Shown in pieces: positions 53,179-64,000 of a DNA stretch of 64,000 nucleotides. The stretch lies in the NCBI GenBank assembly GCA_037783415.1, contig JAZGTN010000196.1:1526062-1590061 (forward strand), read 5' to 3'. Made by a program: the position numbers and the translations under genes. The stretch is from Leptasterias polaris (taxonomy: Eukaryota; Echinodermata; Asteroidea; Forcipulatida; Asteriidae). The first letter of the stretch is position 1; each line of letters begins with the position of its first letter. The notes under the pieces are model-generated. The model had not been told where the DNA came from, ran no database searches, and was given only the letters and a program-made list of their open reading frames with translations.

Positions 53179-55028
53179 CTTGAGAATAAAGTAAAATAAT
53201 AAAGTACAACATTAATTTTAGACAAAAAAACTGTTTCCTACAGTTTAAGCACAAAATAAAACCAAGAAAACTTAGCAAGGCATGAGATTTATATTCGAAG
53301 AAATTTGTTGATTAACAATACATTACAAACATTAATGTCTTGACCATAATCGCATTTGAAACACAGTAACTTGAATTCAGCAAGTATGAGTTGTCACTGG
53401 AATATGAACCTAAGTAGATGTTTTTCCTTCACCAGATATTGTGACTTGACAGTTGTGACATCAAATTTAAATACACCTGCCCTGATTGATAGACACATAG
53501 ACTCTACCAATGTATGACTTTTCATTTGTGAATCACAAGTGAAAAGTTTAGACATCTGTAGAGTTGATGTGTCTATCTTTTTGCGCATATAAGTTATTTG
53601 TGTTCCATTACTTTACCGTAGACTGAATATTCTACTTCTGGACTAATAAACAAATATTTACTGCTTCAAATGCTACTTTGTGGTTAAAACTGCAACTCCT
53701 AAGGTGATCCCTGGGGCATTTTGGTTTTGCCAAGGTGAAGCAATGTGAAAATAGAATAGTTTGATGATCACCGATAATAAATTATGATAGGGAAACTTAG
53801 GCCCCAAAAACTTGCAGGACATCCTAGCCCTATAAATTCCCCCAAAATGCTGACTATAACCAAGATGGCCAAGTACTTGTATCTTAGCCCAAGACCTTCA
53901 TGAGTGATGCATTTCATCAGTGGGTCACATGATCATTTGAATAGAAATGGATTTTTTTCCCCCAGTGGGAACAAGAATAGTTTAGATGCAGGCAAAACTG
54001 AGGCTAAAAGTTTGTTTTCATTTAAAAAAGTAATGTGACATCCTAAGCTGATGAAAGTCCGAGGCCAAGAGTCAGAGGGAGCTTCCACAGTGTTGGCATT
54101 ATTTATGGAGCTACATTGTACTGTCAGTCCTATACACCTAGGCTAGGACTAAGTGTTACTTTAGTAGTGATAAGCCTAACACTTGATCCTCCCAACAGTC
54201 ATATTACATTAGCTAAAATTATTGTGGGTCCGATAATCGTAACCCATGATCCTCCTGACAGTCCAAGACCGAAGGGTTAATTTCGGCCAAACTAGAAACA
54301 CAAGGTCTATCACTGTTCTTAACCCATATCCGCCGACCACAGATTTATCTGCAATACACTCAAACGCTACGGATAATCACTTAGCAAATTTAGTGCGAAA
54401 ACATTGATTGAACCATTGATAATAAAAGCCTGATTGCCCTTATATGGATGTACAAGATCCCAGCAGCCTTCATGATGTCATACTGTGTTTGTCAGCCAGG
54501 TTATCTGCATTGGACATAACTTTTCCGTTTTCCGTGAATTTGTGAAAAAAAAATTGAGGAAAACACCAGGAGTTTTAGGCAGTACCGCAAGAAGAAACAC
54601 GAAAACAACTCGCTTATGTTACAGAACAAATTTTACACCATTTTGAAGCTTATATAATATGAACTTTCTAAACATAGGCTAGTACTCTATTTATACTAGT
54701 TTTGTCAATCTACTTTATTTTCATAACTTGAACAAAAAGGCAAACTTTCAGTTATGAAACTAACAGGCAACTTTGCACCAATTTTCCTGCATTGTACTAT
54801 TGACATGAATTATGAAACATGATGATTGTAAGGGAAAAGACAATAATGAGAATTTCCTACTCTTTTTAATAGTATATAATTTGATGGTGTGTGCTTTTTG
54901 TAGAGCTGTAAAAAATAAATGTTTAGTGTAAAACCCCTTCGATATGTGTGTGCGTGAAATTGGCTTAAAGGCATTTATGACCAATTATGTACACAGAACC
55001 GTTAGGCGTTTAATGGTCAACTTCTTAC
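53179..55028. other. Non-coding, nothing recognised
   Basis: No coding or terminal-repeat signature found on either strand. Confidence 0.45.
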
Positions 55029-55029
55029 T

Positions 55030-55170
55030 TTAAAGGCACTGGACACCTTTGGTAATTGTCAAAGACCAGTGTGCTCACTTGGTGTATCCCATCATATGCA
55101 TAAAATAACAAATCTGTGAAAATTTGGATTTAATTGGTCATCGCATTTGCAAGAAAATAATGAAAGAACT
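55030..55170. mobile_element. TTAA MITE, one-ended fragment (AGGCACTGGACAC family)
   Basis: Starts TTAA then AGGCACTGGACACCTTTGG and follows the complete copy at 55914 for about 135 bp (GGTGTATCCCATCATATGC, AAATAATGAAAGAA), then diverges. The right terminus is missing. Confidence 0.75.
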
Positions 55171-55913
55171 AGACTTAACGTGTTTGTGACAAGAAACACT
55201 AGGTGTTTGGGTTTCGCTGGGGTCAGTGCTGTGTCAATAGTTGAACTTGGGTGTTATTAATGTTTTAAGGTCCGTAACAAACTACACTCTTTAGCAAAAG
55301 TCTTAAAAAGCACACGATCAAAAGCCTAGCATTTTATTGTTAACGAGGTTTGCATGGACGGCTGTTTTAGAGACTAACAAAGCGTATTGTCAAAAGCAGG
55401 TTGCGCGAACCTTGAACAGAGACTAGACCAAAAGCATGTTTGATGGACTTTGAACCTTGCGGATGATTTGCTCAACGTATACACACACACTACGTGATAA
55501 AAAACAGTAAACTGGTTTAGTTCGCGTAGTGTGTGTGTAGCCCGTGGTTTGACAGCGGGTCAATAAATACACGTAATAATTGGTCAATATTTCAATTAGA
55601 TTTACGTTGTCACTATCACTGTCTTTCAACATGCCAAGTTTCAACTCAGTCGAACTTGTGGTTTTGTAGATACATGGCTTCAAAAAGTAAACCTTTAAGG
55701 CGATATGTTATGTTCCCCTAATCACATAATATGTGACCCGCTCTGTAAAAATGACTGTTATGTCTCAACAAATCATTTTGGAGTTAGATACATGGAATGG
55801 AAAGGGCCTTTTCTCAGCTTTAATTTGGTGTATGTTAGAAGTATGTAGCATTTTTCAATCCAAAGTTATGCCATAATTTGCATACAAATTCTTGCAATTT
55901 TGGTCAAAATAGA
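55171..55913. other. Non-coding, nothing recognised
   Basis: Contains a CACACACACTACG...CGTAGTGTGTGTG inverted pair at about 55482-55539. Confidence 0.45.
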
Positions 55914-56289
55914 TTAAAGGCAGTGTACATGTTTGGTAATTATCAAAGATGAGTATTGTCACTTGGTGTATCCCAACATATGCATAAAATAAAAAACCTG
56001 TGAAAATTTGGGCTGAATTGGTCATCGAAGTTGCAAGAAAATAATGAAAGAAAAAACACCCTTGTTGCACACATTTGTGTGCTTTCAGATGCCAATAAAA
56101 GGCTTCAGGCCTGAAGTCTTTTAACATTATAGTGAGAAATTACCTCTTTCTCAAAAACTACGTTACTTCAGAGGGAGTCGTTTCTCACAATGTGCTATAC
56201 TATCAACAGCTGTCCGTTGCTCGTTACCAAGTAAGTTTTTATGCTAATATATATTTTGTGTAATTACCAAACGTGTCCAGTGCCTTTAA
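55914..56289. mobile_element. TTAA MITE, complete copy (AGGCACTGGACAC family)
   Basis: TTAA at 55914-55917 and 56286-56289. Inverted termini AGGCAGTGTACATGTTTGG and AGGCACTGGACACGTTTGG (read inward), continuing GTAATTA. 376 bp including the duplications. I associate this family with sea-star genomes from memory. Confidence 0.8.
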
Positions 56290-57215
56290 GGAGAAACAGC
56301 TTCTTAAAATATTTTAATACCAAGTTTTTTTTTTTCTTCTTTTGATTGGAGCTCTTAGACTTCATTTATTAAACTCAAGTAATGAAAGTCCCTAGCAACG
56401 AGTACGTGCCCATTAGATTATTCGTCTGAAACTATGACTTTGTAAGTTCATTTAATGTACTGTAACGGTTTTTTGTGTTCCTATTTACTAATTTGCGTAT
56501 TGTGCTATTTCTTATCTTTTTCGCAAATGTTTAAATTACAAACACACCGTGAGCATTACAAGGAAGATTTTAGACCAGTTTTGTTAACTTTCCTGTTTTT
56601 CTAGCAAAACAAAACTGGACTTTTTCGAAAAACATTCCAATTAAAACCCTGTGAATGACTTAGCGCATAATTTCTTACTTTTACTAAAAAGCTGCGCGGA
56701 CGTGACGAAATAAACCCATAGCAACAAATGCCAAATACCCATAGCAAACTTTACCCGTAGCAACGAAATGTTAATATCGGTACATACATCTGGCAATGTA
56801 TCGTATGGGGCGTTATTAAACAAAATAGACCTACTTTTACTCGTGCTGTTGTTAAAATTACGAGTCCCTCGGTGACCCCAGAGCGGTCTGTTTTCCCTCG
56901 GCTTCATCTAGGGGAAACAGAGCGCTCCTGGGATAAGGGAGTTGTAGTTTTAACAAAAGCACTCGAAGCAATCAACATTAATTATCTAATATTTATATAG
57001 CATTATTAATATCCCAATCGGTTAACTTCAGCATAGCCACGTTTCAAATAATACTATTAACCAAACACTGGTGAAGCCTTTGAACGACGAAATTGCACTA
57101 CTTAGAGAAAATGGGCTACACTGAAAAAAAATAGGTCTTTTTGGGATCATACTAAACATTGATTTATCTTATAGAAATCCCAACGGATTGCCTCGCTTAA
57201 AAAACAAAAATGTGT
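56290..57215. other. Non-coding, nothing recognised
   Basis: No coding or terminal-repeat signature found on either strand. Confidence 0.45.
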
Positions 57216-57406
57216 GTCGGACATAATGGTTCATCAGACATAACTTGGCGGACATAATGGTTCTACGGACACAATGGGCCGGGCGGACACAATGGTTTGT
57301 AGGACACGGCCGGGCGGACACAATGGTTTGTAGGACACGGCCGGGCGGACACAATGGTTTGTAGGACACAATGGGGCGGACACAATTGTTTGTAGGACAC
57401 AATGGG
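57216..57406. repeat. 31-bp satellite, locus 1, left part
   Basis: Diverged units built on GGACACAATGGTTTGTAGG and GGCGGACACAATGG, about six copies. Several carry CGGCCGGGCGG in place of CAATGGGGCGG. The array continues after the transposon at 58379-58430. Confidence 0.85.
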
Positions 57407-58378
57407 CAGGCCTCAAACTTCCTGGCGGCCATGGCGGCCATGACGGCCATGGCCGTCGGTGCCCTTGTTACTGGCCGTGGTGCCCCTCCAAAAATCACCT
57501 TCTTCAAAGCCATAATTGCCGTGCCCTTAATTCCCTTTGGCCGTGGTGCCCTTTTTAATAGAAGTTAAATACATTATCAGTATTGTTCAGAAGCACCAGC
57601 TGCCGCGATTTTTCGGAATATTTTTTACACAGTTGTCAATGATTACGAAAAAACAAACTTTTCTACACAGACGAAGCCCACAGTTGGAGATCCTTTTCTT
57701 TATTTAATGTTGGCCCCAGACACTATCCAGGCATCACCTGGGAGAATGATTGACACTTCTATTGAGACCCAATTACTCTTATCTTAATCCTCTATAGTTT
57801 GTTATACAATTGGCACTGTTGTTTCACTCAAAAGACAAACTGCCTGCCAGTATCTTTGTGGTTAATCCTCTACAGATTGTTATACAATTGTTTTAGTTTG
57901 TAACACTCTTGCTTCACTCAAAAGACTAGCCACTTGCATGTGGTGTCTTTGTGGTTTTGTGACCTGGTTTTGTGACTCATAGGAGTGGATGTTGTGTTCT
58001 TTTTACCCTGATGGAGAGTGTGTTGACATCTGGTGGCTTAAAGTTTTACAGTTTGTTTATGAATAAGATGTGATTTATCAATATTTTATTCATGCAAATT
58101 GTTTCATTGGGTTAACCACCCATAGGGGAACCTCTGGCCAATTTTCCAATTTATATATTTTTTATTTTGTGTGAAAAACTTTTTAGGGTATGGGGTAACT
58201 AATGCATTACCGTGTTATTTTGATTTACAACTATTTATTTAATGATGGCCTTCGTGCCTTTTTTAAAATTGCATTTTTGGCCTTGGTGCCCAATCTATTG
58301 GCCTTGGTGCCCTCCAAAATTTGGCTTGCTCCAAGGCCAAAGTGGCGTTGCCCTAAAAATGTTGAAGTTTGAGGCCTG
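57407..58378. mobile_element. Non-autonomous DNA transposon, CAGGCCT termini, copy 2
   Basis: Inverted termini CAGGCCTCAAACTTC, 972 bp, flanked by AATGGG at 57401-57406 and 58379-58384. Same family as 6637-7701 (shared GGCGGCCATGACGGCCA, GCCTTGGTGCCCTCCAAAA, CAAGGCCAAAGTG words). It is inserted in the 31-bp satellite. Confidence 0.85.
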
Positions 58379-58430
58379 AATGGGGCGGACACAATGGTTT
58401 GTAGGACACAATGGGACAGACACAATGGGT
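58379..58430. repeat. 31-bp satellite, locus 1, right part
   Basis: About 1.7 units continuing the array interrupted at 57406. Confidence 0.8.
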
Positions 58431-58621
58431 GTGAGAACAACATCAGTCTTAAAATAATTATAAAGTCTGAAGCCTTCTTTAGTTCCACTTAGATTTATTT
58501 ACACAAAATTCCACAGGCCAACGGCCTTATTATATACAATTCATTTACAAAATTAAATAAAGCAATTCTCTGCTACTAGTTTGGTGTTCCAAACTGCTCA
58601 TTGTGTAAGTACACAACTTCA

Positions 58622-58825
58622 TTTTAACTTTTTACTGGGTCTGAAACCCCATCTCTAATAAGTACTCAACCAGGCACAACTTTTACTGGGTCTAAAACCC
58701 CATCTCAAATAAGTACTCAACCAGGCACTTTAACTTTTACTGGGTCTAAAACCCCATCTCAAATAAGTACTCAACCAGGCACTTTAACTTTTACTGGGTC
58801 TAAAACCCCATCTCAAATACTTAAA
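58622..58825. repeat. 54-bp tandem repeat, about 3.8 copies
   Basis: Unit AACTTTTACTGGGTCTAAAA followed by CCCCATCTCAAATAAGTACT and CAACCAGGCACTTT. The sequence is unrelated to the 54-bp satellite at 39-43 kb. Confidence 0.9.
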
Positions 58826-60770
58826 TGTTCTGTCTTCTCCTCGGACAGTCAGCTCTCCCAATTCTCATGGTGTTATATTATAGGCTGCTCATTGTGTGCG
58901 GTCTGTCCGCTGTCCAAATAACCTGCTCTTAAAGTAGGTGTGCTACACCACAGTCACGTCTAGCTAGGCCATGGAGTTTTTGTTACTCCGGAACATGATA
59001 AAAACCCATCCCCGAAGGGCATCTGAAATGAATTATAAAGATTCCAAAACAAACTAGTTTTGTGCTCAAACTTGCACACTGGCATTACAAAGTGATTATT
59101 CCTCAAGACAATGCATCTGAATATAAACTTGAGCTTTAAATTGGGTTTGACATCAAGAATGCATAAACCATTCATTAACTTGCTTTCAGAACCAAATTAG
59201 TTAAATCTCTTTTACATCTTTAAACATCTTATTAAATGATAATGCTCAATTTATCTTGTGGCTCTTGTGATAAGAAAAAAAATAATAATAAGTAAACTTA
59301 CGGGTTTGCAGTTCAGTAGTTTGCCTTGCCTTGCCTCCAATCACCGGTCCAAAGTTACAATTGGTAGCATCAATGCTCCCAAGTTTCACTTAATCTTCCC
59401 CTGCTTATAAAAGTAGTCAAAACCCCCAAGGGGATATCTCTAGAGCCAATTGCTCTAACTTTAAAAACATTCAAGTCTGACTTGCAGGAGAGAAAAGACC
59501 ACAGTGGTGATCGTAGATCATACAGGTAGCAAGTGAGTTGGATAAGACACCTTCCCTATAGCCTTCCACACTCATTCACACTTCACTACACACTCAGACA
59601 AAAGGCCACACCCAATTCCAGACATTCTTACTGTAAGAAGGGGGGGGCGGCTCGTGTTCCGAGGTCTAGTGAAGTGTGATGGGGGGTCCAAAGCGGCAGT
59701 AAGACTTATAGTTTAAATGACTGAAGTGTGGCGCACAGGTTCTGCTTTCTCTCTCCACTATGGGTTGATCTTTAATTTAACTGAAGTGACCTAACCTGCA
59801 CAATGGATCTGTTGAAGATTGTGCAGGCGGTAAAGAATACACAAAAATACATTAGAACCAAAATATAATCCTCAAGTGTGTCGTATAAAATCCAAGTTAC
59901 ATGCCTTTCAAATACTATTATCTCATTGGGCATTTATTATAATATAGCAAATATTAAACTCCAGCTCACTAGTCGACATTATTAAGGGCCTCATATTCTC
60001 TCAATATCAATAAAAATCTCAAGTAGACACTACACTTGGATATACTAATGGCATAGCAGTACTGGGCAATGGGGATATGAGACACAAACATACATCGTTG
60101 AGCGCCCAACTTCACTTACACAACTTTCACACAGAAATACACACTCATTCCCCCAATGTCCAACAGCGCCATTGCCATACATACATCCGTCCGTCCATAG
60201 CAACGTTAACATTAACTCACACGCCTACGCGTGTACCGTGTACCGTGTACAGCAACACTAACCAACACACGTGTATTGCATCCATAAAGCGTCACCTCAT
60301 TTTCGTGACCTAACACAAGTTTTCTAATCGTAAAATTACACATTTTAGGCAACGGAATTCCCAAAATCTACAACACAATATGAATCTATAAATATTTGCG
60401 GTTATAATGAACATAAGCATGAGTTGATAATATTGCAATATAATGATCAAATAAAATGTTTAAAACTACGGAGAAAGTTTGGCATCCTCACCTGTTGAAG
60501 ATTGTGCAGGCGGTGAGGAGCGTGGGGGGTCACTAGAATTTAAAGGGCGCCACCCCGCATCCTCAGCGGAGAGAGAACAACTTTAGATAACGTATAACAA
60601 TTAACTAACATCAACTAAAACAGAGACTCCTCACATTACCTTCTGGGTTAATGTATGCTAAATGACCCTAAACTTATGAATATTCAAACACCTATTTACA
60701 TGATTATTCACATGAACCAAAACTGGGGAGGATAACCATGGCTATGTACACAATATACAACTTAAATCTG
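58826..60770. other. Non-coding, nothing recognised
   Basis: The 20-mer TGTTGAAGATTGTGCAGGCG occurs twice (near 59809 and 60493), each followed by GT. A G7 run lies at about 59640. Confidence 0.45.
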
Positions 60771-61321
60771 ACAATGGGGCAGACACAATGGTGTGTAGGA
60801 CACAATGGGGCGGACACAATGGTTTGTAGGACACAATGGGGCGGACACAATGGTTTGTAGGACACAATGGGGCAGACACAATGATGTGTAGGACACAATG
60901 GGGCAGACACAATGGTGTGTAGGACACAATGGGGCGGACACAATGGTGTGTAGGACACAAAGGGGCGGACACAATGGTTTGTAGGACACAATGGGGCGGA
61001 CACAATGGTTTGTAGGACACAATGGGGCGGACACAATGGTGTGTAGGACACAATGGGGCGGACTCAATGGTGTGTAGGACACAATGGGGCGGACACAATG
61101 GTGTGTAGGACACAATGGGGCGGACACAATGGTGTGTAGGACACAATGGGGCGGGCACAATGGTTCTACGGACACAATGGTGCGGACACAATGGTGTGTA
61201 GGACACAATGGGGCGGATATAATGGTGTGTAGGACACAATGGGGCAGACACAATGGTGTGTAGGACACAATGGGGCGGACACAATGGTGTGTAGGACACA
61301 ATGGGGCGGACACAATGGTGC
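60771..61321. repeat. 31-bp satellite, locus 2, about 18 copies
   Basis: Unit GTGTGTAGGACACAATGGGG plus CGGACACAATG, with GTTT/GTGT and GCGG/GCAG variants. A 31-bp period that is stop-free in the three minus frames yields long spurious Cys/His/Pro-rich frames. Confidence 0.95.
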
Positions 61322-62093
61322 AAAAATATTGTCCATGTAGGTCATAATGGTGCGTAACAAGCGTGCTTTGACAACAAACAACCTTGACTATTGAGTAGGA
61401 TATTTCATTTTGTAAAGATTTGTTTGCATGTAACTCAGCAAAAAGGCATCACAAGTATTGTAAATGTATACAATGTGTTGGGATTTTTTTTAAAGGAAAC
61501 TGAAGTTATTGCTATAGCTAAAGATCTGAAAACGTTGATCCATCAATTATTTTGAAAACATATAGCGTTACAGAGACCCAAAAGGTTTGACCCCTATAAG
61601 GCTCGACATAGTTTCTAGAAGTAAGGTTACACCATATCTTAACAAATGCAAAAGTCTGTCATCTCACTTAATTTAACAACATGATTTTGCTTATATAATG
61701 TGCTAGCTGTCATGTAATGTGATTAAAGAACTTTTGTAAATACACACATAAAAATATGCAGTGACTTGCATCTTATTCAGTACATAATCAAACAAAATTC
61801 TGAGTTCTGATAATGTACCATGAAAAGACATCTCTCTGATTTGCGTTTTGGTTTTTATAATTAATGTTCGCGCTCGAGAAAATCATATCAACCAAATCAG
61901 AAGTGCATTGTCTACTCATATATGAGAACTACATGTACATATAGGACGACCAGGATTGGTAAAAAGCAGCGGAGAACATGGAAACCGCAGGAGGTCCTTT
62001 AAAAGGTAGATTTGTGTCACTGCGATGATTGTCACACATGTGCGAGATTTTTTTTGTATGCAATATATGTAATATATATATGCAATAATTAGG
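61322..62093. other. Non-coding, nothing recognised
   Basis: No coding or terminal-repeat signature found on either strand. Confidence 0.45.
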
Positions 62094-62254
62094 GAATAAC
62101 AGTGTGGGTAGCCGGTCTTTACTGCGTGGTAATGACCGGGGTGGTGGCTGGCCGCTGTTAATGGACCGAGCCGAAGGCGAGGTCCATTAACAGCGGCCAG
62201 CCATCAACCAAGGTCATTACCACGCAGTGAAGACCGGCTACCCACACTGTTATT
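62094..62254. repeat. Long hairpin (fold-back) with arms of about 74 bp
   Basis: Left arm 62094-62167 pairs with right arm 62181-62254 with only a few mismatches around a 13-bp loop (GAGCCGAAGGCGA). The arms begin AATAACAGTGTGGGTAGCCG. Flanking ATTA words suggest a fold-back MITE insertion. Confidence 0.85.
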
Positions 62255-62937
62255 GCCATTAATAAATACCTTTAACGAAGAAAAAGGGTAGTAATCATCA
62301 GAATTTGTGATTTTTCTTTCGCCGTAAATTTTGGAAATAATCCACTCATGTTCAGGGGCCATTCTTTTGGCTGTTCAACTTTTGCGTGGATCCTAGTCCC
62401 CTGCACTTAATTAACTATATCAGAAATGTGCATATTTTGAAGAACCAGACTTTTAAAGTAACAGCACTATAAATAGAAACACTTTTGGTTGGTGTACGGC
62501 TTTATGCTTTGCATTACCTTGGCTTCATGCACGTACCAGCTACCAAAATGATACATTGTATGCGCGTTTATGCATTTGCGCGTGGTATGCACGAACACGC
62601 GTGGTATGCGCGTACACGCGGCACCATCCTGTCCTTGTAAAAATAACCAAAAACAATACGCGCAAAGAAACAGATTTGATAGTTTCCGCACAGCAAGCAC
62701 GGTGCAAAACGAACTTTTACACAACATTGTGCTAGTTTAGGGGCCATTTATTTGCTAGTTTACAGAGCCGGTCTATTATCACATGTTAATACACCCCCAC
62801 GTGACCAGTCCTCGACCAATCAGAATGCACAAACTCTCCGAGGTATGTATTAATGCTGATTAATAGGCAAAATTACAAAGGAAGACCAGCAAAAGTCACA
62901 TGTGAAAGTTTGTACTAATTGCAGTGTCTAACTTGCC
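62255..62937. other. Non-coding, including a CpG-rich alternating tract
   Basis: 62555-62620 has repeated CGCGTGGTATGC and GCGCGTACACGCG words, alternating purine-pyrimidine sequence of the kind that can adopt Z-DNA. No gene seen. Confidence 0.4.
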
Positions 62938-62960
62938 GGGGGGGGGGGGGGGGGGGGGGG
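62938..62960. repeat. G23 homopolymer
   Basis: 23 consecutive G, a likely quadruplex former and an assembly-length uncertainty. Confidence 0.9.
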
Positions 62961-64000
62961 AATAAATAAATGTAACAGTAATTTCACACAAACCCATCAC
63001 CGTTTACCGAGGTTCCAGCGGGTACCAACCGCATCTCTGGTTGCAGCATTCGCGACAGACATTAACCCTCAGAAAAATTAGATGAGATTCATGCAAAAAT
63101 CGTTTCCTAGATTACAATGTTTTGGGGTGAATATCAAAAAATGTTTTGTTTAACTATGGAACTGAAAAAGATATGATGACAACAAAAAGGGCACCTTAAT
63201 TAACTCCCTTTTAGTCACAGAGTAAATCCCTTGACTATCATCATTACTTTAAAAATTGTTATCAATCAAAAATGATTTTTTTTCTTTAGGATTGAATTTG
63301 CAGAGTCAGTCATTGTTTAGTTTCCCCGGAAAAAGTTGGCAACCTGAAAACCTATACCCAGTATTATTGGTTGTGCACAACACCAGTATAGGAGTCTCAT
63401 ACTGGCACATACAATACATGTAGTGTATACAGCTTCCTTGCATGATTGCACCTCATAGCCTTCAGCTCTGTTCAACAGTAAAAGTTCAAATACAAACATT
63501 TTCATAGTCATTCAAATGTCTAGGCAAAATACCAAGGTGTGAATGACAAAAGAGTTAAAAATAGAAACTTAACTAATGAAAAATTCTGCCCAAGCTATTG
63601 AAAATGATTGGTTGTTTTGAATCACGTGGTCCATGCCGCCCCTGGGGAAACCCACAATACATACCACTCCCTAAAATTAAGCTCACAAGCCGTATCTGGG
63701 CCATGTTAGTTGGAGGATTATTTCTATCTAGCGGTGATTTTTACCACCATGGCAGTTTCCTAAACTGTCTAAATAAAAGGCCTTACTTTTTCTGATATTT
63801 GAAAAAGTGAACCAGGAATAAGTTCAATTGTCTACTGTATTTCAGCTTTCATTTGTGAAGTTTCACGTTGTTTAGCTCTGCAGTCTGCACAACACTAGCA
63901 TCATCAAGTCTTTGACTAGTAAGTAACACTCAATTCTAATTACTTTATTTTATTTTAGATATTTATTTATTTAGTTAGTTATTTTATTTTATTTTTTATT
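62961..64000. other. Non-coding, nothing recognised
   Basis: The last 60 bp is a TTTAT-rich low-complexity tract. Confidence 0.45.

Noticed and set aside
60704..61381. Overlapping Cys/His/Pro-rich minus-strand frames of 71-193 codons
   Set aside because: By-product of the 31-bp satellite, which lacks minus-strand stops; the peptide simply cycles through the three frames.

Overview
The window is eukaryotic and looks like intergenic or intronic DNA of a marine deuterostome, most likely an echinoderm and perhaps a sea star. It is AT-rich with short isolated exon-like pieces flanked by splice consensus, and it is crowded with metazoan transposons (Gmr1-like and BEL/Pao LTR elements, a LINE, Merlin, hAT, Harbinger-like and TTAA-target elements, a tRNA-derived SINE). 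The 55-56 kb MITE starting AGGCACTGGACAC resembles a repeat I associate from memory with sea-star genomes; the species call is inference. No bacterial gene organisation is present.

Layout. 0-4.5 kb: a cluster of a 17-bp motif, a GC-rich block with Gag-like minus-strand reading frames, a terminal Death-domain exon, and two small tandem arrays. 5-9.2 kb (segment A): a rearranged LINE, a 1-kb CAGGCCT-ended transposon and one exon of the NAD-isocitrate dehydrogenase gamma subunit (IDH3G). Segment A is repeated in diverged form at 50-53.2 kb (B) and partly at 46.1-47.4 kb (C). 9.76-17.05 kb: a complete Gmr1-like LTR retrotransposon with a 1595-codon reading frame and the integrase upstream of the reverse transcriptase. 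The sequence it hit is tandemly duplicated, so an empty site survives at 17.9 kb. 18.8-29.05 kb: a three-level nest, with a Merlin transposase remnant next to a hAT-like element that carries a complete BEL/Pao retrotransposon on the minus strand (1994 codons).

29.2-31.35 kb: a cluster of a palindromic TTACCCnCGTAAC motif, then a 1-kb TTAA-flanked element carrying a broken THAP domain. 31.8-32.2 kb: a second Merlin remnant. 39.06-43.5 kb: about 76 copies of a 54-bp satellite that is free of stops in all three minus frames, split by a SINE. 44.8-45.9 kb: a Harbinger-like element. 55-61.3 kb: TTAA MITEs, a 31-bp satellite at two loci (one invaded by a second copy of the CAGGCCT element) and a 54-bp tandem array. 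62.1 kb: a long perfect-arm hairpin.

The only complete coding units are the two retrotransposon polyproteins. Both have nearly identical LTRs and target-site duplications, so both insertions are recent. Host coding sequence is limited to the Death-domain exon, IDH3G exon copies and weak zinc-finger or acidic exon candidates. I saw no previously undescribed gene system. The strongest second-look items are the intact Gmr1-like element with its SCAN-like Gag, the triplicated IDH3G exon, the THAP-carrying TTAA element, and the unexplained short-motif clusters at 0.7-1.3 kb and 29.3-30.2 kb.
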